A DNA stretch of 64,000 bases, from positions 2,447,559-2,511,558 of the forward strand of contig JAQJVL010000031.1 of assembly GCA_035578905.1 (NCBI GenBank), in the 5' to 3' direction. The stretch is from Stictocephala bisonia. Lineage: Eukaryota > Arthropoda > Insecta > Hemiptera > Membracidae. Made by a program: the position numbers and the translations under genes. Positions within the stretch are counted from its first letter, which is position 1; the number at the start of each line of letters is the position of its first letter. The notes below the pieces were generated by a model, which worked only from the letters and a program-made list of their open reading frames with translations, searched no databases and was not told the DNA's origin. Below, piece after piece: positions 54,547-64,000 of this stretch.

Positions 54547-54779
54547 GTTGGAAAATAGAATATGAGTAAAATGCCTTGTTCTGTTTGCCTACAGATCTAC
54601 AAAGTATGACTTATAAGCATTTTGGAGTAATGTCCTATTGTTTCCATTTGGTGTTGATGATTAAGTTATCTTATTCCTGGTGGCACACATTATGTAATGT
54701 GTATTTATCATTTATTTTGTGAATCAAGGCATTTATTTATAATGTACATGTTATCCATAGTAAGCAACTCTGCTACCAT

Positions 54780-55260
54780 TCAATACATTCCTAGGTCTGG
54801 GGATTCTCTAGCTTCAGCCATCTATATCTGTCCCTCCACACCTTACCTTCACACACCTCATCCCACACCGCTCTTTTTCTTTCCACATCCCTTCTCACAT
54901 TGTCAGTTCATCTACTTATTGGTCTTCCTCTTGACTTTCTTCCTATAGTTCCTATCTCGCACATATTTCTTAATATTTTGACCTCTCCCATTCTCTTAAC
55001 ATGTCCATACCAACTAATTCTTGATTTTTCAATTTTTGTTCTCAGGCTTTCCTTAATCAGCTCTCTCCTAATTTTTACATTTCTAATTCCATCTCTTTTT
55101 GTTCTGCCCTTAATTTCTCTCAAAAAAACTCATTTCCTCCACCTTTATCCTGCTCTGATTTGTCTCAAAGATCTTCAAGTTTCAGCTGCATATGTAACTG
55201 CAGAGTAATAATAAATCATATACATTATTAATTTAGCTTTCCTTGGCAATAGCACACCAA
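54780..55260 (-). pseudogene. Degenerate LINE 3' fragment (same family as 26341-29281)
   Basis: The minus strand reads MREIKGRTKRDGIRNVKIRR, then ISWYGHVKRMGEVKILRNMC and KSRGRPISR, parallel to FLRAIKGRTRRDRIRNSEIR and LRWYGHVKRMSVE in the intact copy. Several frame changes; older than the intact insertion. Confidence 0.7.
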
Positions 55261-55949
55261 GCGGTGAAACACTTTGTATAATCTAAGTCCTTTTCTAAAC
55301 CTAATATCAATATCCTGGTAATTGATATTAGGTTATTAGGATATACGTTATTATTGTCCCAAGTATATAAGTGGTCCACCAATTTAAGTTATGTTCCTTC
55401 TATCTTTATTCCAAGTATAAAAGTGGTCCACCAATTTAAGTTACGTTCCTTCTATCTGTATTTCTTTACCCAAATGTACATTTCTTCATACTACAATTTG
55501 AAGCAGTCTGGTAAAAAAGAAGTATAAGTTTAGGCTAAAAGACTGTAAGATAATTTACAATTTTATTTCAGGAATATTTAAAATGTAATAAAGTAAATTG
55601 AGTATTTGTATTGCATGGTCAATATTGTGCCGTATTACAACTATAAAACTCAATGTTATCTCATTCAGATAGTTAGACTTGTAAGAATATTTTATTTAGT
55701 TCTTGTGACAAGTAATGAGCCAATCTATAGAGTTAAGAGCAATAAGTGTCTTAAAATAGACTAAGTTATCTTGTCTTTATACACTTCAAGTTAATTTAAG
55801 TTTGATTTATATGAATAACATAGATTTTGAAAATGAGGCTATAAACCTCTAAAGTCAGGTGATCTACCCATGGATCTATTTGAAGTGTAATGCGGCAATG
55901 TATCTTGGCCTAGTGAGTTGTTGTAAATGTAGGGTGGGGTAGAGGAACT
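55261..55949. other. Intron sequence with a 53-bp tandem duplication
   Basis: At 55358-55463 two units of about 53 bases repeat (CCAAGTATATAAGTGGTCCA, then AAGTTATGTTCCTTCTATCT). The remainder is AT-rich and featureless. Confidence 0.5.
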
Positions 55950-56900
55950 TGCTTATTTTGAATTTGTGTCCCTCTGAGGACAATGGGAGAGTCACATTCA
56001 AGAGTGCAGGGCATAAAGTTTCCTTTCAGTTTAGTTCAGTTGATGTCATGGAATGGACTAAATTGAAGTGCTTGTTCGCTGTTAAGACGCACTTTACTAG
56101 CGGTTGCTCAGTCATTACCAAATTTCTCACCAATTGCCTCTTGTGGTAGCATTCCTGGTTAGCAGTCCATTATTTTATGGGTAAATAACTTCAGGGAAAC
56201 TGGTTCTGTGAAGAAAAAAAACCTGGCCTTCCACGAACAGCAAGATTCTCTGAAAACATAGTCATGGTAAGGCTTTCTGTTTTGCAATCCCCTCAACGCT
56301 CTGCCCACAAACTCGCAACTGCTGGGTTGTTTTGCTCATTCTTCATTATTAAAATGTTATACTTATTTAATGGCTGTGGTTCATGTTCTTAATCTACATG
56401 ATTTTGTTACTCGAGTAAATACAGTGAAGCACCTCCTGGCATTCCTCATGTTCTTCAGCCATTAGACTCACCTTCTTCCATCCAGATGTGTAAATAAGCA
56501 GAACATGCGATATTGGAGCCCTAATAACACCTACGCTCTCCCTTCAGGGCAATATACTCTGACTGTTAGGTGTGTGCTGTCTGTCACAAGTTGGAATAAT
56601 GGTTCATGGTTTTAGACAATAACGTTTGGGTAGTTTCAGTGACTTCTCACCATTATTTCCACATGATTCAAGAGTTTTTCTTGCCAACACTTATTGAGAT
56701 GGATGTGGCAGATGCACGGCATGAAAGAGTGGAACGAAACCTTCTTAGTACGCTTAATGTAGTGTATAAACAATAATGAACGCCATCTGCCTGATTTTGA
56801 TTTTAAAACTGAATGAATAAAAAGTTCAAATGTTGTTCTTGATATTGTCATGCCAGTTTCCAGATGGCCTGCAGCACCCAGACATTCCTATTTAAAAAAA
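55950..56900 (+). pseudogene. Mariner-like (DUF4817/DDE_3) transposase remnant
   Basis: Shifted plus-strand frames recall the helix-turn-helix part (FAVKTHFTSGCSVITKFLTN, then NWFCEEKKPGLPRTARFSEN and VLQSPQRSAHKLAT). After a gap, TLIEMDVADA stands where these transposases have their MDVADAWFQQDG motif. At the end RWPAAP stands where the RWPPRSPDLTP motif is expected. Heavily broken; no terminal repeats found. Confidence 0.5.
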
Positions 56901-57878
56901 ATATTTATGGTCATGTTTATCAACGCTCTCAACTTAATACTATTAATGCTAATGAAACTTTAGTATGGTAACAACAAAGACTTAAGCTCTCTTTTTGTAT
57001 GTGTATATGTGCTCATATTTAATTATATTTTATAGTTAAAATATAAGAATAAAAAATAAATATAAGCGTACAATTATTATAAAAATATTTTGGGCAAGTT
57101 TTAGTTTTAAAAAAATCATTTGTCATAACATATAGAGTAGGCCTACCTATATAAAAAATAATAAAAAATAAATAGAAAATAATAAAACTACTAGAGTATG
57201 TCTGAGTTTTGTTGTATTGTCTTACATGTTGTTGAAGTTGTATTGTCTTACATGTTGTTGAAGTTGACCGTCTTCATTATCCTCAACTCTCCCCATCTGA
57301 CTCAATCCAATCACTAATCATTAATTCCACATCACTTTTATCACTACACTTTCAACATCACTTAGTAGAATAAACTTGTCATCATTTATAATTCTGCCTA
57401 TTTTGCTGCTTCTCAAGCCGCAATCACAGCTCACACTGGCCATGTTTTCCTTTGTGTACTAACTTTCACTTTTCAACATAAACATAGTGTTGTTTGTTAT
57501 AACCAGCTGTGGTTAGAAAAATAGCACTACTAAGCTGTAGGAATGCCAAAACAAAATGTGGAATAGTTATGTTGATAAATATGGTCTATTTGTGCTGCTA
57601 TCTGGTCGCAAATCTGTGAACGAAGTGGGTAAACTAAGACGCGGGTCACGGAATGGCAATGGGTTAATGAATCAAATCAATGTCCTCAATACACACTTTG
57701 GGACTAAATTTTCAAATAAACAAGTTTTTCAGTCCCACCCTATATTTGTGGAGGTTTGACCAATAATGTTAATATTCATCAGGAGGATTTTAAATCGAGC
57801 TATGTAATCTCTTGATTCTAGTATTTTCACCTCTCATTTAGCAATATAATAAAAAATGTTTGTACAAATTCAGGATCA
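56901..57878. other. Intron sequence with a 30-bp duplication
   Basis: GTATTGTCTTACATGTTGTT is directly duplicated at about 57213-57270. No exons or element ends were identified. Confidence 0.4.
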
Positions 57879-57891
57879 TAAATTTGCCATA

Positions 57892-58484
57892 CTTACTTAC
57901 TCTTACTCTTACTTACTCCCATGGCCATCGATGCCCAAGAAGGGATTTGGCCTCACCAACAAGCTCTCTCCATCTTTCTCTGTTTTCTGCCTCCTCCATT
58001 GTGGTTCCAAGTACTGCGGTGTCTGTCTTAACCCCATCCCACCATCTTCTTTTTGGTCTACCTAGAGGTCTTCTTCCCACTGGTCTTCCCAATCCAGCTT
58101 CCTTCAGTAGCGTCCCTTGTTCTCTACGCCATACATGGCCTGCCCATCTCAATCTTCTTGATCTTGCGGTTGCTATTATGTCACAGTCATTGTACTGCTG
58201 TCTTATCTCTTGGTTATGCTTGCGCCTCCATTCTCCATTTTCCAATGTTGGACCAAATATTTTCCTTAGTACGCGATTTTTAAACATGATGAGTTTGTTC
58301 TCTTCTTTTTTATTTAATATCCAGGTTTCTGCACCATATAAAAGTACTGGCCTTATTATAGTTTGATATATTTGTATTTTTGTTCGGTATGACAGTAACT
58401 TTGACGACAAGATCTTATTGCAAGCATACATGCATCTGTTGGCTAGGTTTATTCTGTTTACAATTTCTAATTCCTCACTATTCT
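57892..58484 (-). mobile_element. 5'-truncated LINE with 13-bp TSD
   Basis: TAAATTTGCCATA flanks it at 57879-57891 and 58485-58497. The element-strand 3' end is a TAAG-type simple repeat tail (CTTACTTACTCTTACTC on the plus strand). Only the RT C-terminal end is present, a typical incomplete target-primed integration. It is the same family as the LINE split by the hAT element at 5351. Confidence 0.9.
57913..58484 (-). pseudogene. LINE RT C-terminal coding fragment
   Basis: The open frame extends slightly beyond the element (58515 to 57913, 200 codons), but the LINE-derived part starts at the TSD. It reads IVNRINLANRCMYACNKILS, IIRPVLLYGAETW, VLRKIFGPTLENGEWRRKHN, LRWAGHVWRREQ and the basic RRPLGRPKRRWWDGVKTD, ending LLGHRWPWE. 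The ORF has no lesions, which with the intact TSD suggests a young copy; the lost 5' part rules out function. Confidence 0.8.
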
Positions 58485-58536
58485 TAAATTTGCCATATTC
58501 ATTAAAAATTAACAATCCGAATTAAATTGTCAGTAA

Positions 58537-58537
58537 C

Positions 58538-58572
<35 letters not shown>

Positions 58573-58597
58573 GCGCACGCACATGCACACACACACA
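58537..58597. repeat. CA/CG microsatellite
   Basis: CACACACACGCGCGCACACA and following, about 60 bases of CA dinucleotides with CG interruptions. It abuts the MITE at 58596. Confidence 0.85.
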
Positions 58598-59090
58598 GTA
58601 AAACCTCCTTAATCCGGCATTCTATAGTTCGGAATTGTCTATAATCCGGCATCAACTGCAATAGACACAAAGTACAGAATTGCCTTCACAATGAACATTG
58701 TAAAGTGAGCTACTCGACAACTAATAAAAAAAGCTGTAAGAAGCAAATAGATATTAGATCTTTTTTCCATCCTTCTACCAGTGCTGTTACTATAAACTAC
58801 AAATGCTATAGTACAGTACTGTACTGTATTTCATACTGTATTCTAATTTAATCCATCATATACTGTACTTAGAAGTGCATTTTAATATTTCTCCTGTACT
58901 TATATATTGATTTATATTGTTTAAATTACCAATGTTTAAATAATGTATATATAAGTAAAGTTTTATTGTGCAAATTATGCTATTTTTTATACACCTTCTG
59001 TATTTCTATAAATAACCTCCATAGTCCGGAATTTTCTTTAATCCAGAAAGCGTCAAGTCCCAAACGTGCCGGATTAAAGAGGTTCTACTG
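58596..59090. mobile_element. pogo/Tigger-like MITE, 495 bp
   Basis: CAGTAAAACCTCCTTAATCC and its complement AGAGGTTCTACTG (ending 59090) form the terminal repeats. Inner CCGGCAT/TGCCGG and ATAATCCGG motifs are repeated. TA follows the right end; on the left the expected TA is replaced by the CA microsatellite. The right end is only 51 bases from the splice acceptor of the next GON4L exon. Confidence 0.75.
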
Positions 59091-59141
59091 TATATATATG
59101 ATTCAAGTTTTATTCATAAAATAATCATAGTTCATTTCCAG

Positions 59142-60106
59142 ATTCCGAAGATGATTGTGGTTTAAAAAAATCACCCAGAACTCCAAGAATAAGAACAGCA
59201 AGACCAAAAGTTAGCAAGAAAGCAACTAATGAAAACAAAGAAGAGGAAGTTTTAGAAGGTATTTTCCCTCTGGCAGAATCAAAGAACGTAACAATTGATG
59301 GTAATGTGATGGGAGAGCTAGTTGTGGACTGTAAAATGAACCTTGATGTAAATGACGACCATGAGTTTGATGATGTCGTAATGGAGGGTGAGTGTAACAC
59401 AGAAGAAGATGAAGAAGAAGATAAATGTTTACATTCGGAAAATGAGAGTAGTCTTGAAGCAGAAGATATTGGCAAAGAGCTAGAATTGGGGATTGATTTT
59501 AGTTTTGAAAATGAAGAAGTGGAAGATATTGAAAGTAATGAAGTAATGCAAAATGATCAAAAGAGTAAAATGAAGGACCATTTTGAAAAATTCGGTAATG
59601 AAGATCTTTTAACAAAAATGCATTCAAATACTCTTCAACAAGACAACAAAAGGCAAGATAACAAAACTAATGCTGTGGCCACAGACAAATCTGACTTGTT
59701 TAGCACAACTGTTAAAGAAGAACCACTTTATACAAATATGATACAAGCTAGTACAGCCTCTGAAAACCAGTGTAGTATAAGTGGAATAGTCTCTTCAGAA
59801 AAAGCAGAAAATACCAATATTGATGATGTTAGCAGTGCACTTTGCAATGTTAAGAAGGAACAATTATCTGATACTGAAGGCTGTAGTGTGAATGTCAGTT
59901 GTGAACCACATAGCACTTTAACAAAGCAGGATTCAGAAGTGAAGCAAGGCAGTATGGATAAAAGTGGTATTAATCTTGATTCTTCGTGCAAAGAGTGGAC
60001 ACGGGAAGAAGATAAGATAATTTTGCAGACTATTCAAAGTGAAAATGGATTAGAGCAAGCATTTGAGACAACAAAATACCAGTTACCTAACAGATCCAAG
60101 GAAGAG
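59142..60106 (+). CDS. GON4L: GON4L large exon: acidic region and start of SANT domain
   Basis: Acceptor TTCATTTCCAG|AT in phase 1, donor GAAGAG|GTAATT in phase 0. Starts DSEDDCGLKKSPRTPRIRTA, then a long acidic region (FDDVVMEGECNTEEDEEEDK, FENEEVEDIESNEVMQ) with Ser/Glu-rich linkers and VKEEPL/VKKEQLS patches that resemble SUMOylation sites. It ends in CKEWTREEDKIILQTIQSEN and FETTKYQLPNRSKEEV, the first two helices of a SANT/Myb-like domain (EWTREEDKxIL). PAH repeats plus C-terminal SANT is the GON4L/YY1AP1 architecture. The frame would read on into a foldback MITE to a stop at 60263, but the good donor at 60107 and incomplete third SANT helix favour splicing. The last exon is not in view. 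Confidence 0.82.
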
Positions 60107-60119
60107 GTAATTAAATATA

Positions 60120-60740
60120 CAGGGTTGGGCAAAAGTCTGGAATATATAAATTTACGCCTACCTCGAGTTATACCTCATTTTAAAGGTCTTTGTACAATAC
60201 AAAAGTGTAAACCTGAGGTCAAAAGGATGACCCATTTAGGAAATACAGTGATTCAAAGAATTTAATATCATATTACTAATTTTTCTTAGTTAATTCGCTA
60301 TTTATTTAACAGTTTGAGGTCCCTGTCGTTGATTGTTAACAATCGTAAGAAATGACTGCCTTATTAAAATAACAATATTAATTAACAAAAATAAAAATAA
60401 GAAAAATTATTAAAACTCTTTTGATAGTAGATTTACCCTAAACATAGTTTATAATAATTATTATAATAATTTTTTTACATATTTTTTTGTGAAAATTAAT
60501 TTCTCATATTCAGTCAAATAAATTATAGCTCTACGCAACAATGTAATAACTATCTTATCCTAGTTCTTAAGCAGTATTAGTTATACGACATTAAATTCTT
60601 TGAGGGGCTATATTTTCTGACTGAGTCATCCTTTTGACGTCAAGGTTTGCACTTTTGCTTTGTACAAACAAAGACATTTAAAATGAGATGTAACTCGAGG
60701 TAAGCTTACTTTTAAGACTTCCTTCATGGGCCATCCCTTG
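60120..60740. mobile_element. Foldback/MITE with about 150-bp inverted arms
   Basis: The left arm (60120-60285) and right arm (60565-60740) are inverted copies. Shared blocks are TACCTCGAGTTA, CTCATTTTAAA, GTCTTTGT, GTCAAAAGGATGAC and TCAAAGAATTTAAT. The left tip TACAGGGTTGGGCAAAAGTC is a common mariner-type MITE terminus; the right tip is decayed. It begins 13 bases after the GON4L donor at 60107 and supplies the stop codon if that donor is skipped. Confidence 0.75.
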
Positions 60741-61559
60741 GCTAAGCAAAAAACAAATAAAATATGTCTAAATGTTTGGTATAGGGACATGTATATAACT
60801 ACAAAGTTTCATCACATTTCGTTCATATAGGCGGCTCTAAGCTGAATATTCTAGGGGGGCTTGCACTCCGGGGGGTTATGAAATATCCTCTAGTAAACGG
60901 GGGGGGGGGGCAGGGGTCCACCCCCGGAAAATTTGAAAAAATACAATGCAAAAATATTAACGCTTTTTGCATTTTAATGCTTTTTGGAACCGAATTTTCT
61001 ATTTCCACACTGCAAAATTATAGTTTGAATATAAATAAATTTAATTTCAAGCATTACAATTTTTCATTGTTTTACCTATCCATAAAACTACAAGTGTCTT
61101 AGCTTTAGACCAAGAACAATCAATGCACTTTTTGAAACATTAGTTTTATGTACATTTTATCGCTGTTTAGTGTCATCTTTTCATATTTGTTGAAAAGCTC
61201 AAAATTAATGCTGATTTGCATATTGGGTGAACACAGCTAAACTAAAGGTCAAACCTGACTATATCATTATAAATTTATCAATCAGCATCCAGCAAACTCT
61301 TGGATTTTAAAAGTAGTTTTTATTAGGCAACTAAAACAGGTTAATAAGCCGCTTTTGATATAAGAAAAATTAGAGTTGGGATTTACACAAATCAACTGCT
61401 CATAATCTACTATGCTAGAAACATATTTTAGTATGACTATGTAGTAAACTGTACATCATAAATCCTTCTCTTAGAAAAGGATCATAAGTCATAGTCTGTT
61501 TTAGTAATAGATATAAAGCTTTGCATTCATTGGTTTTAGTTGCCTAATGACTATGAGGA

Positions 61560-62040
61560 TCAATCCACATGTCGAATGGACCTTGCACTTTTCGTATTTA
61601 TCAAGATTTTCTATGATTTTTTCCAGTTTCTGAAGCCTAGGTTTGTGAAGACTTCATCAGTAATTGAAATGATTGTATTGTATGTTCGGCAGACATAACA
61701 GAAAACTGTATCGAGCTCAACACTGTATTCTAACCATTGGTACATGTCATAATACGACTTTGAAAATGATTGATTTTGTTTTCCGAACATAGTTAAAGGA
61801 AATTTAGCCAGTTTGGGCTGTGCAGGACCTGAGTTGATTGTCCCTACTTGTAGGCCTTGGTTAGCAGGGGTTGTACCTGTGACCGCGTTCAGGCGAAGCT
61901 TCTTGAGAATCAAGTTGAGACAATGACGATGTTTCTGCTGAAGCAATTTCGACAGACGTAGACATCACACTTAAACTAGCATCATTCTGTTCATTTGTCG
62001 ATTTGACTACCTTTTTAAACAAGTCTGTTACACTTGTCAT
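61560..62040 (-). pseudogene. hAT transposase N-terminal remnant (TTF zinc finger)
   Basis: The minus strand opens MTSVTNLFKKVVKSTNEQND-like at about 62038 and continues with a Ser-rich linker. It then reads the TTF-type finger region KLAKFPLTMFGKQNQSFSKS, WLEYSVELDTVFCYVCRTYN and FTNLGFRNWKKS. This is the first third of a ZMYM-like hAT transposase; the catalytic core and dimerisation domain are absent. It is a different lineage from the 6946-9552 protein, in which W-L-V-L replaces W-L-E-Y. Confidence 0.7.
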
Positions 62041-62116
62041 GATAAATGATAGCTATGTGGAAGTAGGCCTAACGACAATCTATCTACTAGGTGATGTACA
62101 CAGTAGCCTACAACAA

Positions 62117-63010
62117 ATCAAACAATTCTTTATTGTACAGTGTATAACAGTGTCAGATACATGAAATACATAGAATATCCCAGAAATGTACTCAAGCCTA
62201 CACTACATGGCTAATAGGTGCAGATAATACTCATTTATGCCATAAGGGCTAGTATTAAACAATACATTTCTAACATTTTTCAATAACAACAATAAAATTC
62301 TATTGATTTTATATGAGAAGGAAGAGGGTTATACAGCTTTTTACCGGTTTCAACAGAAGATTTCAAAGTTATTTTAAAACTACACTGGGATACTTGAAGA
62401 TAATTATGAACATTACTATTAGTATAAATAACATGTAATTTCTTTTTATATACAAAAGACAATCTAAAATGTACAGGGCAGGCACAGTAAGAATATTATA
62501 TTTTATATAAAAGGCTTACAGTGGATTCTTTTGCTAACACTTACTATTACCTTAACGGCATGGTTTTTTTTTGTAAAATAAACAGTTTTTTAGTGTTGCT
62601 GTTATTGCCCCAAGCATTAATTCCATAATATAGATGACTACCCAAATAGACATAGTAAACGGCAATAAGAATACCTGAATTGACAATTGATCTTAGCCCA
62701 ATAAAAAAAATAAAACCCCTTCTTTGATAATTTCTTACATAATCTTTCGATGTGCATATCCCACTTAAATTCTAAAGTCTGAGTCTTATCTTTATTTAGG
62801 CATAGTGAATTGACAGCCGTCCAGTCTTCTATAGTATTATTTAAATTGCAAACAAAGTTTTAAGCGTACAACAATTAATTAGAACAGCCAAATCATCAGC
62901 GAACATAAAAGCGCTATCAGGGTCATTAACCATGTAACAGGTAGATTGTTTATATAAATTATAAAAAAATACTGGGCCCAGTTGTGGGACACCAGTTTTA
63001 ACATTTAAAT
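62117..63010 (-). pseudogene. LINE RT fragment (CR1/Jockey-like), decayed
   Basis: Minus-strand pieces include LGPVFFYNLYK, FMFADDLAVLI near 62900, WTAVNSLCLNKDKTQTLEFK near 62800 and KWDMHIERLCKKLS near 62750. These match in order the fragment at 14664-15760 (FADDLNICFN, WCSANLLCLNANKTQELNLS, LTWDGHIKNIGSKISK). Stops and frame changes are frequent. Confidence 0.65.
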
Positions 63011-63376
63011 ACTGTATTGTGAAAAGCTGCTATCGTAATAAAATGCTTTTTTTGCCTATCAGACGAGTCGAGGTAATCTGTAAAGTGAGGTGTTGACCTA
63101 TCGAGTGTCCATACAACTACTAGTGTGTACTACTGATGGGCGTGGTAGGGGGTGGAAGTTCAGTGGAACAAGAAGAAAGACTCAGATCAGATGATTGTTT
63201 TAATTTTAATCACAATTTACCTAAACTACCATAAGTGTTACTACTGTTACTAGAGACAGCTATGCTATAAGCAGTTTGATAAATAACTCTGTTGTATGAT
63301 TGTGAGAAGAATAAATAATAAATTATTTTTTCTCTTAAATTGTTGGGGGGGCTAAGCCTTCCCCTTCAGCCGCCTA

Positions 63377-64000
63377 TATTCTCTCGATAGTTTTAAAATT
63401 AATAAATATATTCCAGACTCTTCCCAACCCTTTATACTTTATTATGTTCATGCCGTTATTTTTTGATGATATAAGGCTGCTAATAAACATGTATTGAATC
63501 ACATGTTCTGTACCTATATAATTTAGGTGAGAGCATTAATAGTTTTATGAGGAAAGTTTTATTGAAATGAAGAAGAAATTGGGAACAGTTGTCCATTTTG
63601 TTCAGATTGCTTAGACAACATAAATTCACAAATGATATATAGTTTTTTCAATCTAAATGTAAATTTACATTAAATTTGTTTTTAAATCAAATTAAGTACC
63701 TGCTCTGAACACAAAACTATAAATGAACAACTTACGATTAAAACATGTTTAGATTCCCTATCCAACTTTTTGTTGCTTGTTTTTTATTCTATTTTATACT
63801 AATGCAATGATAAATTTTCATACCTAGTTCCATTTATTTAAAAAAATAATGTGCATTTTCTAAGTAACATAAACTGTAGTGCAGCAAGTATCGCATATCA
63901 AGTCTGTCATAGAAGACATGCAACAAGGTATTAAAAACTAAAAAAATTATAAGCATTTAATACAATGAGAAATGTAGAATAATTGGCATAGTGAACAATA
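63377..64000. other. AT-rich DNA without recognised features
   Basis: No exon, ORF or element end was identified. The missing SANT exon of GON4L is not here. Confidence 0.4.

Larger units (their letters stand above)
60828..63376. mobile_element. hAT (ZMYM-type) element carrying a LINE, decayed
   Basis: Left TAGGCGGCT and right AGCCGCCTA are a 9-bp inverted pair (11 with the flanking TA). Next to them are CTAGGGGGGCTTGC on the left and GGGGGGGCTAAGCC on the right. A G12-type tract lies at 60899-60910. The 8-bp TSD is not clear (TTCGTTCA versus TTCTCTCG). It contains a transposase N-terminal remnant and a LINE fragment. Confidence 0.65.

Noticed and set aside
58537..58597. CA repeat as part of the MITE terminal repeat
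   Set aside because: The inverted partner starts at CAGTAAAACC; the CA run has no counterpart at the other end.
60107..60265. Continuation of the GON4L exon to the stop at 60263 as true C-terminus
   Set aside because: The sequence after 60107 is the arm of an inverted-repeat element, and the SANT domain would be left incomplete; a good donor lies at 60107.
1..64000. CRISPR arrays, bacterial operons, prophage or symbiont DNA
   Set aside because: Spliced genes, TSD-flanked eukaryotic transposons and AT-rich introns throughout; no regularly spaced direct repeats with unique spacers.

Overview
The window is AT-rich, intron-rich eukaryotic DNA dominated by transposable elements. The element families (piggyBac, ZMYM/TTF-type hAT, pogo-like and mariner-like miniature elements, RTE/CR1/Jockey-like LINEs, an env-bearing Ty3/Gypsy element) and the spliced host gene point to an arthropod, most likely an insect. 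The order cannot be fixed from the sequence alone.

Host genes, all on the + strand. (1) At 1-2670 lies the 3' end of a gene whose terminal exon (2260-2670) encodes one C2H2 zinc finger and an acidic tail, followed by 2.5 kb of AT-rich, 3'UTR-like DNA with two AATAAA signals. (2) From about 22.0 kb to 60.1 kb run the exons of a GON4L orthologue (the Drosophila relative is muscle wasted). Nine exons (23248-23321, 25816-25876, 29555-29699, 31847-31935, 37371-37550, 37884-38059, 39556-39712, 54366-54546, 59142-60106) join with consistent phase. They encode two PAH repeats, a Cys/His-rich motif with the following conserved segment, a long acidic region and the start of a SANT/Myb-like domain. A tenth exon (22014-22115) is possible. 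The N-terminal half of the expected protein was not found between 2.7 and 22 kb, and the end of the SANT domain must lie beyond 60.1 kb.

Between and within these genes the DNA is a stratigraphy of insertions, many with exact target-site duplications (TSDs). At 5.35-9.9 kb an apparently intact two-exon hAT transposase gene sits inside an older LINE 3' end. At 11.8-16.6 kb a decayed piggyBac was hit by a hAT element, which carries a foldback MITE, itself split by a LINE. At 17.9-19.0 kb is a short piggyBac derivative with three palindromic hairpins at one end. At 23.6-25.6 kb is a 2.0-kb DNA transposon carrying at least six copies of a 15-bp motif, with a 3-bp TAA duplication; I do not recognise the family. 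At 26.3-29.3 kb is an intact 926-codon LINE with a 12-bp TSD. At 33.1-37.0 kb are a hAT MITE and a 1.64-kb hAT deletion derivative, each with a perfect 8-bp TSD. At 40.3-52.3 kb is a piggyBac element (TTAA duplication) interrupted in its transposase by a 9.3-kb Gypsy element (AACT duplication, about 0.6 percent LTR substitutions) with gag, frameshifted pol and an env-like ORF. At 52.6-63.4 kb are pogo-like MITEs, two minisatellites, a mariner-like pseudogene, LINE fragments, a foldback element 13 bp past a GON4L donor site, and another nested hAT/LINE composite.

No RNA gene, CRISPR array or bacterial-type operon was seen. The host exons are small islands; most of the apparent coding capacity belongs to transposons and is broken. 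The main exceptions are the hAT transposase and the 926-codon LINE protein, which read without interruption.
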